Part shown: in pieces, positions 24,360-33,746 of the stretch
How positions within the stretch are numbered: position 1 is the stretch's first letter
How the letters are laid out: every line of letters starts with the position of its first letter
NCBI GenBank assembly: GCA_035263105.1
Contig: DATFRO010000066.1
Span: 4,609 to 68,608, forward strand
DNA length: 64,000 nt
Reading direction: 5' to 3'
Origin: DATBVX01 sp035263105
Lineage (GTDB): Bacteria > Pseudomonadota > Gammaproteobacteria > Steroidobacterales > Steroidobacteraceae
Made by a program: the position numbers and the translations under genes
Notes under the pieces: model-generated
The model's input: the letters and a program-made list of their open reading frames with translations, nothing else
Database searches by the model: none
Told to the model about the DNA's origin: nothing

Positions 24360-26288
24360 TCAATCCTCCAAAACAGTTCGGCCGCGGCTCGCGACTTCGC
24401 GGGACAGACGCTGAGCGAGCTCATCGAGCGGCATCGTTCCGAGGTCTTTCCCGTTGCGCGTGCGCACGGCCAGAGAGTTCGATTCGACTTCCCTATCACC
24501 CGCCACCAGAAGGTACGGGATGCGCTGCAACGTGTGCTCGCGGATTTTAAAGCCCACCTTCTCGTTTCGCAAATCTGTTTCGACCCGAAGCCCCTGATTT
24601 TTCAGGATTTCAGTGGCGTGTCGCGCGTATTGCGCCTGTTTCTCCGTGATATTGAGAACGACGGCCTGCACCGGCGCGAGCCAACTGGGCAATCGGCCCG
24701 CGTGATGTTCGATCAGGATCCCCAGGAAGCGCTCGAGCGATCCGAAAATGGCCTGATGCAACATGATCGGCGTGTGTTTCTGACTGTCCTCGCCGATGTA
24801 GGTTGCGCCCAGTCGACCGGGCATGTTGAGGTCCACCTGCAGCGTCCCGCACTGCCAATCGCGGCCGATCGCATCGCGCAGTACGAATTCGAGTTTCGGT
24901 CCGTAAAAGGCCCCCTCGCCCGGGTTGAGTTCGCAGGTGATCCCCGCGGCCTGCGCCGCGGCGCGCAGCGCCGATTCAGCGCGGTCCCAGGTGGCGTCGT
25001 CGCCGACGCGCTGCGGCGGCCGATCCGCGAACTTCACACGGACTTCATCGAAGCCGAAATCCCTGTAGATCGACATCAGCAGGTTGATCACCGCCGCCGA
25101 TTCGGGGGCGACCTGCTCGGTTGTGCAGAAAATGTGTGCGTCGTCCTGGGTGAACGCTCGCACACGCATCAGCCCGTGCAGCGCACCCGAGGGCTCGTAA
25201 CGATGCAGCTTGCCGAACTCGGCGAGGCGCACCGGCAGCTCCCGGTAGCTGCGCAATCCGTGCTTGAAGATCTGAATGTGGCCCGGGCAGTTCATCGGCT
25301 TGATCGCATACACGCGCTCATCGGGCGTGCGCGTCAGATACATGTTCTCGCCGAACTTCTCGAGATGGCCTGACTGCTGCCAGAGGCTCACGTCCATCAT
25401 CTCGGGCGCATTCACCTCGGTGAAGCCCGCCCCTGCCTGCCGTTCGCGCATGTAACGGATGAGGGCCTGGAACACTGTCCAGCCCTTCGGATGCCAGAAG
25501 ACGGCGCCCGGCGCCTCTTCCTGGAAATGGAACAGGTCCTGTTCCTTGCCGATGCGACGGTGGTCGCGCTTCTCCGCTTCCTCGAGCCGGTGCAGGTATT
25601 CCTTCAGCGACTTCTCATCCGCCCAGGCGGTGCCGTAGATCCGCTGCAACATCTCGTTGCGTGAATCACCGCGCCAGTAGGCGCCCGCGACCTTCATCAG
25701 CTTGAACGCCTTGAGCTTGCCGGTACTCGGAACATGCGGCCCGCGGCACAGGTCGATGAAATCGCCTTGCCCATACAGGCTGATTTCCTCGTCCGCGGGA
25801 ATCGAGGCGATGATCTCAGCCTTGTAGACCTCGCCTTGCTTGCGGAAGAAGTCGACCGCCGCGTCGCGTGCCATGACGGTGCGGTTCACCTTGAGGTCCG
25901 CATGCGCGATCTCGCGCATCCGCGCCTCGATCGCGGCCAGATCCTCCGGCGTAAACGGCCGCTTGAACGCGAAGTCGTAATAGAAACCGTCTTCGATCAC
26001 CGGTCCGATCGTCACCTGTGCATCCGGAAACAACTGCTTCACGGCCTGCGCCAGCAGGTGTGCGGTCGAATGGCGGATCACCTCGAGTCCTTCCGGGTCC
26101 CGATCGGTGACGATGTTGAGCTGCGCGTCGTCAGCGATCACGAACGAGGTGTCAACGATCCTGCCATTGACTTTGCCGGCGAGCGCCGCGCGCCGCAGGC
26201 CCGCGCCAATGCTGCCCGCGACCTCATCCACCGTTACCGGTCGGTCGAAGTGCTTCTGACTGCCATCGGGCAAGGTGATGACTGGCAT
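24360..26288 (-). CDS. thrS: Threonyl-tRNA synthetase
   Basis: 642-residue class II synthetase that charges tRNA-Thr. Domains: TGS (MPVITLPDGSQKHF), editing domain (about 65-240), the catalytic core with the zinc ligands (PMNCPGHIQIFK and later His), motif 2 around LAEFGKLHRYEPSGAL, motif 3 (ILIEHHAGRLPSWLAPVQ), and the anticodon-binding C-terminal domain. ATG at 26288 begins the TGS domain. A longer reading to 26330 would run through a terminator hairpin and is rejected. Only 22 bp separate that terminator from the ATG. The infC start lies 3 bp past its stop. Confidence 0.97.
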   Translation of the reverse strand: MPVITLPDGSQKHFDRPVTVDEVAGSIGAGLRRAALAGKVNGRIVDTSFVIADDAQLNIVTDRDPEGLEVIRHSTAHLLAQAVKQLFPDAQVTIGPVIEDGFYYDFAFKRPFTPEDLAAIEARMREIAHADLKVNRTVMARDAAVDFFRKQGEVYKAEIIASIPADEEISLYGQGDFIDLCRGPHVPSTGKLKAFKLMKVAGAYWRGDSRNEMLQRIYGTAWADEKSLKEYLHRLEEAEKRDHRRIGKEQDLFHFQEEAPGAVFWHPKGWTVFQALIRYMRERQAGAGFTEVNAPEMMDVSLWQQSGHLEKFGENMYLTRTPDERVYAIKPMNCPGHIQIFKHGLRSYRELPVRLAEFGKLHRYEPSGALHGLMRVRAFTQDDAHIFCTTEQVAPESAAVINLLMSIYRDFGFDEVRVKFADRPPQRVGDDATWDRAESALRAAAQAAGITCELNPGEGAFYGPKLEFVLRDAIGRDWQCGTLQVDLNMPGRLGATYIGEDSQKHTPIMLHQAIFGSLERFLGILIEHHAGRLPSWLAPVQAVVLNITEKQAQYARHATEILKNQGLRVETDLRNEKVGFKIREHTLQRIPYLLVAGDREVESNSLAVRTRNGKDLGTMPLDELAQRLSREVASRGRTVLED

Positions 26289-26310
26289 CGTCTGCGGATC
26301 ACTCGCAATA

Positions 26311-26341
26311 AAAAAAGGGCGCTCCCGCACGAGAGCCGCCC
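26311..26341 (-). terminator. Terminator after tRNA-Val, or attenuator of thrS
   Basis: On the minus strand GGGCGGCTC (26333-26341) pairs with GAGCGCCC (26317-26324), with one bulge and an 8-nt loop, followed by six T residues. It ends 22 bp before the thrS ATG, so thrS is read either through it or from a promoter further upstream. It may therefore also attenuate thrS. Confidence 0.75.
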
Positions 26342-26351
26342 TTCGTCTTTC

Positions 26352-26426
26352 TGGTGGGCGCGGCTGGGATCGAACCAGCGACCCTCGCCTTGTCGAGGCG
26401 ATGCTCTACCGCTGAGCTACGCGCCC
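26352..26426 (-). tRNA. tRNA-Val (anticodon GAC), with C33
   Basis: 75-nt cloverleaf with encoded CCA: acceptor GGGCGCG/CGCGCCC, D arm GCTCAGCGGTAGAGC, anticodon stem TCGCC/GGCGA, loop TCGACAA and T arm GCTGG-TTCGATC-CCAGC. The anticodon reads GAC (valine). The nucleotide before it is C instead of the near-universal U33. It is followed by a terminator and then thrS. Confidence 0.92.
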
Positions 26427-26434
26427 GTCCTGTC

Positions 26435-26467
26435 AAAAAAGGGGCGCCAAAGATACTGAACGGCCCC
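26435..26467 (-). terminator. Terminator after uvrB
   Basis: On the minus strand GGGGC (26463-26467) pairs with GCCCC (26441-26445), followed directly by six T residues. The stem is short and its inner part is imperfect, but the position just past the uvrB stop is right. Confidence 0.5.
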
Positions 26468-26478
26468 GGGCGGCGCAA
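26450..26478 (-). promoter_or_regulatory. Candidate promoter for tRNA-Val
   Basis: On the minus strand TTGCGC (26473-26478), 17 bp, TATCTT (26450-26455). The match is partial, but the 17-bp spacing and the position about 25 bp before the tRNA 5' end are right. It may also supply thrS by read-through. Confidence 0.35.
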
Positions 26479-26482
26479 GCAA

Positions 26483-28504
<2,022 letters not shown>

Positions 28505-28574
28505 GAGTGCGCGATGCGCGGACGGGGCGAAAGCCCTAAAATACGCGCGGCTTCAAATCTCGCGGTGGTGAAAA

Positions 28575-29786
28575 GTGAGTGTACCAGTCTCGCGACGCGT
28601 TCAGCGTGTCAAACCCTCTCCGACTCTGGCCGTGACTGCGCGCGCCGCGCGCCTCAAGGCCGAGGGGCACGACGTCATCGGTCTTGGCGCGGGCGAACCC
28701 GACTTCGATACGCCGACTCACATCCAGGATGCCGGGGTCGCAGCCATTCGTTCGGGCTTCACGCGTTACACGGCGGTCGAAGGGATCAACGAGCTCAAGG
28801 ACGCCATCATCGGCAAGTTCAAGCGCGACAATGGTCTCGAATACTCGCGCGCGCAGGTCCTGGTCTCGAGCGGTGCCAAGCAGACGATCTACAACCTTTG
28901 CGCGGCCATCCTGGATCCCGAGGATGAGGCGATCATCCCGGCACCGTACTGGGTTTCGTACCCGGACATGGTGTTGCTCTCCGACGGCACGCCGGTCACG
29001 GTATTTGCGGGCGCGGAACAGGGCTACAAGATCACTGCGGCTCAGCTCGCGGCCGCCATCACGCCGAAAACGCGCCTGTTCCTGCTGAACAGCCCGTGCA
29101 ATCCGACCGGCGCCGCGTACACCCGCGCGGAACTCATCGCCCTCGGCAAGGTGCTGCTGGCACATCCACGCGTTGTGATCGGCACCGACGACATGTACGA
29201 GCACATTTACTGGGGCTCGGAGCCCTTCTGCAGTCTGCTCACGGCTGTGCCCGAGCTCTATGACCGTACGGTGACGATCAACGGCTGTTCGAAGTCCTAC
29301 GCCATGACCGGTTGGCGTCTTGGCTATTGTGGCGGACCGCAGGAGGTCATCACGGCCATGGCGACCATCCAGGGCCAGTCGACCTCGAACGCCTCGAGCA
29401 TCAGCCAGAAGGCGGCAACGGTCGCGCTCAACAGCGATCAGAGCGGCGTCGCCCGGATGAACAAGGAGTTCAAGGCCCGCCATGATTTCATCGTGCAGGG
29501 GCTCAACACCCTGCCGGGAGTCAGTTGCCTCCCGGGTGCCGGCACGTTCTATGCGTTCGCGGACGTGCGCAAGGCGATGCTTGCGACCAACTGCAAGGAT
29601 GACGGCGCTTTCGCCGAGTACCTGCTGCAGAACGGCGGCGTTGCAGTCGTGCCCGGTACCGGGTTCGGGGCTCCCGGACACGTACGCCTGTCCTTCGCCT
29701 GCAGCATGGCGACGCTCGAAGACGCGCTGGAGCGCATGCGACGTTGCCTCGCTGGTGGCGCTGTGAACCGGGTCAAGACGGCGTAA
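28575..29786 (+). CDS. Pyridoxal-phosphate aminotransferase, aspartate type (class I)
   Basis: 403-residue fold-type I aminotransferase of the AspC/AAT-Ib group. It has the substrate loop GLGAGEPDFDTP, the PLP-phosphate region SSGAKQTIYN, NSPCNPTGA (Asn contacting PLP), DDMYEHI (Asp with the pyridine N), the Schiff-base Lys in CSKSYAMTGWRLGY and the carboxylate-binding Arg in HVRLSFA. It likely interconverts aspartate/oxaloacetate with glutamate and 2-oxoglutarate. Aromatic or prephenate activity is possible, since the nearby pathway lacks a tyrA gene. The GTG start at 28575 has GGTGGTG upstream. It is divergent from uvrB. Confidence 0.92.
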   Translation: MSVPVSRRVQRVKPSPTLAVTARAARLKAEGHDVIGLGAGEPDFDTPTHIQDAGVAAIRSGFTRYTAVEGINELKDAIIGKFKRDNGLEYSRAQVLVSSGAKQTIYNLCAAILDPEDEAIIPAPYWVSYPDMVLLSDGTPVTVFAGAEQGYKITAAQLAAAITPKTRLFLLNSPCNPTGAAYTRAELIALGKVLLAHPRVVIGTDDMYEHIYWGSEPFCSLLTAVPELYDRTVTINGCSKSYAMTGWRLGYCGGPQEVITAMATIQGQSTSNASSISQKAATVALNSDQSGVARMNKEFKARHDFIVQGLNTLPGVSCLPGAGTFYAFADVRKAMLATNCKDDGAFAEYLLQNGGVAVVPGTGFGAPGHVRLSFACSMATLEDALERMRRCLAGGAVNRVKTA

Positions 29787-29805
29787 ATCTGCGGCCGGGC
29801 CGCGG

Positions 29806-29834
29806 TTGACGGCCCCGGTTCGCTCAAGGAGAAT
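29806..29834 (+). promoter_or_regulatory. Promoter for tRNA-Asn
   Basis: TTGACG (29806-29811), 17 bp, GAGAAT (29829-29834), with a GC-rich discriminator (GCCGCC) before the tRNA. Such discriminators are typical of stable-RNA promoters under stringent control. Confidence 0.55.
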
Positions 29835-29850
29835 TCGCCGCCTTTCCGGT

Positions 29851-29926
29851 TCCGCCGTAGCTCAGCCGGTAGAGCGAGGGACTGTTAATCCCCAGGTCGG
29901 AGGTTCGAGTCCTCCCGGCGGAGCCA
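29851..29926 (+). tRNA. tRNA-Asn (anticodon GTT)
   Basis: 76-nt cloverleaf with encoded CCA: acceptor TCCGCCG/CGGCGGA, D arm GCTCAGCCGGTAGAGC, loop CTGTTAA with anticodon GTT, and T arm GGAGG-TTCGAGT-CCTCC. The outer pair of the anticodon stem (A-C) is a mismatch. No T-rich terminator follows at once; a short T run occurs 14 bp later without a clear stem. Confidence 0.96.
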
Positions 29927-30106
29927 TCCTCTCATCGGTATTTTTCCGCTGGCGCAGTCACACTGGAATGCGGATACTGTGCTCACAGAATTCCAACCGG
30001 CACGTCAACGCCCGACGAACTTCGCAACATCTTCCGCGACCGGCGGCCTCAGCCGCGGTCGCATTTGGACGATCCGCCTTACGCAATTCAAGTAAAGGGG
30101 TCAGAC

Positions 30107-30481
30107 ATGGCAGCAAAGAAATCATCTCGCCGTCGCAAGAGTAGTTCCAAGAGAACCGCGCGCAAGACCGCGAGGGTCGCCAAGCGACGTCAGCGCCGCG
30201 CCGCCAGGAAGCTCGGCCGCACTGCGCGCCGGGTCGGGAGGAAAGTCGCCCGCCGCACACGCAGGGCAGCGCGCAAGGTCGCGCGTGCCACGCGGCGTAC
30301 CGCGCGTCGCGTGCGACGCACGGCGCACAAGGCCATCAAGAAAGCCGCAGTGACGATCAACGAGGCGACCGCGGCGATGGAGCAAGGCGCAACCGGCGCC
30401 GTAACGGGTGCAACTACGGCGGTGGAGAACTCCGCGGATGCGATGAGTTCGGCCGTGGATACAGTCACGAGCAAGGTCTAG
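30107..30481 (+). CDS. Histone H1-like basic nucleoid protein
   Basis: 124-residue protein. Residues 1-80 are almost wholly Ala, Arg and Lys in repeating AARK/TARR units (RKTARVAKRR, TRRAARKVARATRRTARR), with no aromatic or acidic residue, as in bacterial H1-like proteins (AlgP, HctA/BphH1 tails). The last 40 residues are neutral Ala/Thr/Val-rich and predicted helical (ATAAMEQGATGAVTGATTAV split). It should bind DNA non-specifically and affect compaction. Low-complexity sequence makes exact homology unsafe. ATG at 30107 has AAAGGGG 6 bp upstream. The 180 bp between tRNA-Asn and this gene hold a CTGTG-ct-CACAG palindrome near 29979. Confidence 0.82.
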   Translation: MAAKKSSRRRKSSSKRTARKTARVAKRRQRRAARKLGRTARRVGRKVARRTRRAARKVARATRRTARRVRRTAHKAIKKAAVTINEATAAMEQGATGAVTGATTAVENSADAMSSAVDTVTSKV

Positions 30482-30499
30482 TCGAACTTCCTTCCAGTT

Positions 30500-30530
30500 C
30501 GCAGGCCGGGCGCCCGGCGCCCGTCCTGCG
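30500..30530. terminator. Strong hairpin between convergent H1-like gene and galU
   Basis: CGCAGG (30500-30505) pairs with CCTGCG (30525-30530), enclosing a second GCCCG/CGGGC-type stem. There is no T-tract in either direction, so it is not a classical terminator. It lies just past both stop codons and probably stabilises the two mRNA 3' ends. Confidence 0.4.
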
Positions 30531-30539
30531 GACTCGCCC

Positions 30540-31436
30540 TCAGCCGCGCGGACGTCGCGACGCGGTCAGATCCAGCAGGTACTTCTCGAACTCGGGCCCC
30601 AGGCTCGAGTGGTTGAGGGCATACTCGACCGTCGCCTGCAGGTACCCGAGCTTGCTGCCGCAGTCGTAGCGGTGCCCTTCGAACTCATAAGCGAACACCG
30701 GCTCTTCGGCTAACAGTGCCGCGATCCCGTCGGTGAGCTGAATCTCGCCCCCTGCCCCACGGCCCGTCGCCTCCAGCTTGTCGAAGATGCGCGGCGTGAG
30801 GATGTAGCGTCCGACGACCGCCAGCGTCGATGGTGCCGCCGAGGGCTTGGGCTTTTCGACGATGCTGTGCACCCGGCTCACGCGACCCTGCCGCGCATCG
30901 CTGGCCACGATGCCGTAACGATCCGTCTCGTGACGCGGCACCTGCTGCACACCCAGCACGCTGCCGTTGCGCTCCTCGTAGATCGTCGCCATCTGCCGCA
31001 GGCACGGCACCTCGGCGTCGATGAGGTCGTCGGCAAGGTGCACAAAGAAGGGCTCGCGGCCCACGACCGGCTTGGCGCACAGCACGGCATGCCCGAGGCC
31101 AAGCGGCGCCGGCTGGCGGATGTAGACGCAGCTGGCCCAGGACGGAAGGATGCCGCGCAACGACTCCAACAGCTCGTGCTTGCCCTGGGCCTCCAGGGCT
31201 GCCTCGAGTTCGCGATCCGAATCGAAATGATCCTCGATGGCGCGCTTGGCGCTGCCAGTGATGAAGACGAGGTTGCTGGCTCCAGCCGACAGCGCTTCCT
31301 CAGCCGCGTACTGGATCAGCGGCTTGTCCACGATCGGCAGCATTTCCTTGGGGCTGGCCTTGGTCGCCGGCAGAAAGCGCGTACCACGCCCGGCGACGGG
31401 GAATACCGCAGCGCGGATCGGGTTGGAATGCGCCAT
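30540..31436 (-). CDS. galU: UTP-glucose-1-phosphate uridylyltransferase
   Basis: 298-residue nucleotidyltransferase making UDP-glucose from UTP and glucose 1-phosphate, for LPS, exopolysaccharide and osmoprotectant synthesis. It has the nucleotide loop VAGRGTRFLPATKASPKEML (20 residues), the activating Lys in VDKPLIQY, VHLADDLID, VEKPKPS and the sugar-binding YDCGSKLGYL. Length is typical. It is probably monocistronic, set between the H1-like gene and a ComEA-like gene. Confidence 0.97.
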   Translation of the reverse strand: MAHSNPIRAAVFPVAGRGTRFLPATKASPKEMLPIVDKPLIQYAAEEALSAGASNLVFITGSAKRAIEDHFDSDRELEAALEAQGKHELLESLRGILPSWASCVYIRQPAPLGLGHAVLCAKPVVGREPFFVHLADDLIDAEVPCLRQMATIYEERNGSVLGVQQVPRHETDRYGIVASDARQGRVSRVHSIVEKPKPSAAPSTLAVVGRYILTPRIFDKLEATGRGAGGEIQLTDGIAALLAEEPVFAYEFEGHRYDCGSKLGYLQATVEYALNHSSLGPEFEKYLLDLTASRRPRG

Positions 31437-31498
31437 GACTCTCGCTCCGTGATCAGCGTGCCGCGGATGATACCCGAAGGACGCGGCACCGCGCGGCG

Positions 31499-31534
31499 GG
31501 GCGCGTTCCAGCTGACGCGCGCTGGAACGCGCCC
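31499..31534. terminator. Perfect 14-bp stem between the ComEA-like gene and galU
   Basis: GGGCGCGTTCCAGC (31499-31512) and GCTGGAACGCGCCC (31521-31534) are perfect inverted copies around 8 nt. The element lies 14 bp past the ComEA-like stop. No T run follows on the minus strand, so it may act with Rho or as an mRNA-end stabiliser. It could equally lie in the galU leader. Confidence 0.5.
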
Positions 31535-31547
31535 TGGCAGCTGCGCG

Positions 31548-31862
31548 CTACTCGCTCGAAGCTGTCTTGTCGGCTGGCTTCGTTGCCGCCTTGCTCTTGT
31601 CGGTTTTTTCAACGCGCATGTTGGCGCGATTCTGCTCAACGACCTTGGTGCCGATGCCCTTGACCTTTGCCAGGTCATCGACGCTCTTGAACGGCCCGTT
31701 CTTCTCGCGATATTCCACGATCGCCTGCGCGCGTGACAGCCCGATGCCGTTCAGTTCCTTGGCGAGGGTGTGCGCATCGGCAGTGTTGATGTTGACCGGA
31801 TCGGCGTAGGCACCCGCTGACAGCAGGCTGGCGAGCACGAATGCCCGGATGATCGTATTCAT
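31548..31862 (-). CDS. ComEA-like helix-hairpin-helix exported protein
   Basis: 104-residue protein with a signal peptide (AFVLASLLSAGAYA) and a double helix-hairpin-helix module of about 65 residues (VNINTADAHTLAKELNGIGL, KVKGIGTKVVEQN). This module binds DNA non-specifically. In ComEA it draws DNA into the periplasm during transformation. A Lys/Ala/Thr-rich tail follows. Such stand-alone periplasmic forms are widespread, and by itself it does not prove competence. The start at 31862 follows AAGGAGG by 7 bp, so the longer reading is rejected. Confidence 0.88.
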   Translation of the reverse strand: MNTIIRAFVLASLLSAGAYADPVNINTADAHTLAKELNGIGLSRAQAIVEYREKNGPFKSVDDLAKVKGIGTKVVEQNRANMRVEKTDKSKAATKPADKTASSE

Positions 31863-32004
31863 GGAACTCCTCCTTGAGTGCAGTGGCTGCAAGCTGGCGC
31901 CGCGCCACGCGGCGTCAGTCGAGCGCCAATGTGTTGCAGGTCGCCCGTCCGTTGAACCGGGCAATCAGACGTGAATGTCGAGTTTCGCGGCGCCGGCGCA
32001 GTAC

Positions 32005-33192
32005 CTAGTGCGTCACCGCCGCGCCGGCCGCCAGTTCACCGGCGGCGCCGAGTTGCGGTCGCATGCTGTCCCAGCTCTTGCAACCCGGGCATTGCCAGAA
32101 CCACGCATGGCTCGCGAAACCGCATTCATCACAGCGGTAACGCGCGCTGCGCCCGAGTACCCGGCCCAGCAGCCGTGCGACGCGACGCAACGTGTCGTCG
32201 TCGAGCCCGGTGCTGACGTCGAGTGGTTGCGCCAATTCACGCAGCAGGCCATCGCTCAGCACGTACTCGCGCACTGCACTCAACGCGCTGGGCTCTTCGA
32301 AGACATCGGTCAATATCAGCGCGCTCGCCACCTCGTGCGCCGGGCGCCGCCCGCGTTGAAGCGCAAGAATCGCCGTGTTCAGCGGTTCCTGCGTCTGCAT
32401 TCGCTGACCGCAGGCCTGCAGGCGCGGTAGCACCTCGAGGAGCAGTGCCGGTTCGCGCTCCAGCGCGAGCAGCAACAAGCGCGACGCGAGCGTGTCCTCA
32501 CCGGCATCGCGCGCAATCTCGGCGCGCAGAATGGCTGCGCGCGGGAAACGGCGTTGCTCGCGGCGCGCCTCGCGCAGGAAGCGTCGCGCCTCCTCGCCCC
32601 GTCCGGAACTGCGCGCGATCTCGGCCAGTTCACAGTGGTAATGTGCGATCGCCGACGGCTGGACGAATCCGCCGCTCGAGCGCAGCTCGCGGTGGACGCT
32701 GATCGCCTGCGTCCAGTCATGCTGCTGCTCGTAGATGCCGATGAGGGCTCGCAGCGCCGTCAGACGATGCAGGCGCGTTTCGGTGAGCTTCAGGTACAGC
32801 TCTTCCGACCGGTCGAGGAGTCCGGCGCGCAGATAGTCGACGGCCAGCTCGAGCAATGCCTGCTCACGTTGCACGGGCTCGAGCTGGGGCCGGTCGAGGA
32901 TTCCCTGGTGAATGCGGATGGCGCGATCCACTTCGCCGCGGCGGCGAAACAGGCTCCCGAGCGCGAAGTGAATCTCGACGGTTTCGGTATTCACATCGAC
33001 CATGCGCGTGAAGACTTCGAGCGCGCGGTCGGGCTGCTCGTTGATGACGTAGTTGAGCCCGGCCAGGTAGTCCGCCGGCAGACGGCGCCGCGCGGCACGC
33101 CCGGCGGCACGCTGCACGCGCTTGCCCAGCCGCCAGCCCACGAACCCGGCGATGACGGTGGCGACCCCGATCAGGAACGCGGACTCACCCAC
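32005..33192 (-). CDS. lapB: Lipopolysaccharide assembly protein B
   Basis: 395-residue inner-membrane TPR protein that guides LpxC to FtsH and so limits lipid A synthesis. An N-terminal anchor (residues 4-24) is followed by about nine TPR-like repeats (YVINEQPDRALEVFTRMV, LGSLFRRRGEVDRAIRIHQG) and a C-terminal rubredoxin-like knuckle with two Cys pairs (YRCDECG and WQCPGCKSWDS), essential in the family. It overlaps lapA by 8 bp and sits behind ihfB-lapA as in other Gammaproteobacteria. Confidence 0.95.
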   Translation of the reverse strand: MGESAFLIGVATVIAGFVGWRLGKRVQRAAGRAARRRLPADYLAGLNYVINEQPDRALEVFTRMVDVNTETVEIHFALGSLFRRRGEVDRAIRIHQGILDRPQLEPVQREQALLELAVDYLRAGLLDRSEELYLKLTETRLHRLTALRALIGIYEQQHDWTQAISVHRELRSSGGFVQPSAIAHYHCELAEIARSSGRGEEARRFLREARREQRRFPRAAILRAEIARDAGEDTLASRLLLLALEREPALLLEVLPRLQACGQRMQTQEPLNTAILALQRGRRPAHEVASALILTDVFEEPSALSAVREYVLSDGLLRELAQPLDVSTGLDDDTLRRVARLLGRVLGRSARYRCDECGFASHAWFWQCPGCKSWDSMRPQLGAAGELAAGAAVTH

Positions 33193-33475
33193 GATCTTGC
33201 GGCAGCGGCCGCAGGTTCTTGATCTCGGCCTCGGCGAGCCGGAGGTTCCTGCGCAGTTGCGCTCGCTCGCTCGTCAGCTTGCGAACGAAGCGCCACGCCG
33301 AGGCGATACCGGCCAGCCAGCCGAGAACGAACGCCGCGATCATGAGCTGCCCCTGGGTCAGGTCGACCTGCGCCACCAGCAAGTCGACATGGAGCGTGCC
33401 GGCATTGGCGGCGACGAGCGCCGCGCCGGCAAAGAACACGACCAAGCAGACAAGAATGAAGAGGACGCGCGGCAT
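33185..33475 (-). CDS. lapA: Lipopolysaccharide assembly protein A (DUF1049)
   Basis: 96-residue protein with two transmembrane helices (VLFILVCLVVFFAGAALVAA split; LMIAAFVLGWLAGIASAWRF split) and a cytoplasmic coiled coil (KLTSERAQLRRNLRLAEAEI). It partners LapB in LPS assembly. ATG at 33475 begins the first helix; an in-frame extension to 33559 has no membrane or signal content. It is separated from ihfB by a 271-bp gap that holds a long inverted repeat. Confidence 0.9.
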   Translation of the reverse strand: MPRVLFILVCLVVFFAGAALVAANAGTLHVDLLVAQVDLTQGQLMIAAFVLGWLAGIASAWRFVRKLTSERAQLRRNLRLAEAEIKNLRPLPQDRG

Positions 33476-33595
33476 GTCGATCTCTCGAGCGGGCGTCACT
33501 CTACCACCATCGTCACAAGCCGTTGCCTTGAGGCCGCCCTGACTGGGAGCTCCTTTCAAGCAGGCCGCCAGCGCGCGTGGGCTTGCGCAACAAGG

Positions 33596-33709
33596 GGACG
33601 CCGTGTCCGGGATGGCCTTTCAAGACCGTGGCCAACATGGACGTTGGCCACGGAGCCTACAGGGACGTACTTGCGGCGTTCTTGAAAGGACATCCCGGAT
33701 ACGGCGTCC
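33596..33709. repeat. 114-bp inverted-repeat element with internal palindrome
   Basis: A 30-bp left arm (33596-33625) and a 30-bp right arm (33680-33709) are inverted copies with 2 mismatches. Between them CCGTGGCCAAC (33626-33636) and GTTGGCCACGG (33643-33653) form a perfect 11-bp palindrome. No open reading frame of substance lies inside. The layout is that of a REP/MITE-type intergenic repeat, or a very stable mRNA hairpin. It sits between ihfB and lapA. No second copy was noticed in the window. Confidence 0.75.
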
Positions 33710-33746
33710 TCTCACTTGCGATAGTGGCGAGTAAGCGAATGGTCGG

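Noticed and set aside
28505..28574. LexA SOS box upstream of uvrB
   Set aside because: No CTGT-N8-ACAG-type site is present in the gap.
31548..31862. Proof of natural competence from the ComEA-like protein
   Set aside because: Stand-alone helix-hairpin-helix periplasmic proteins are common in non-competent bacteria, and no other com gene is present.
33560..33746. Insertion sequence or small gene in the ihfB-lapA gap
   Set aside because: No transposase or ribosome-site-backed frame. The symmetry fits a non-coding repeat.
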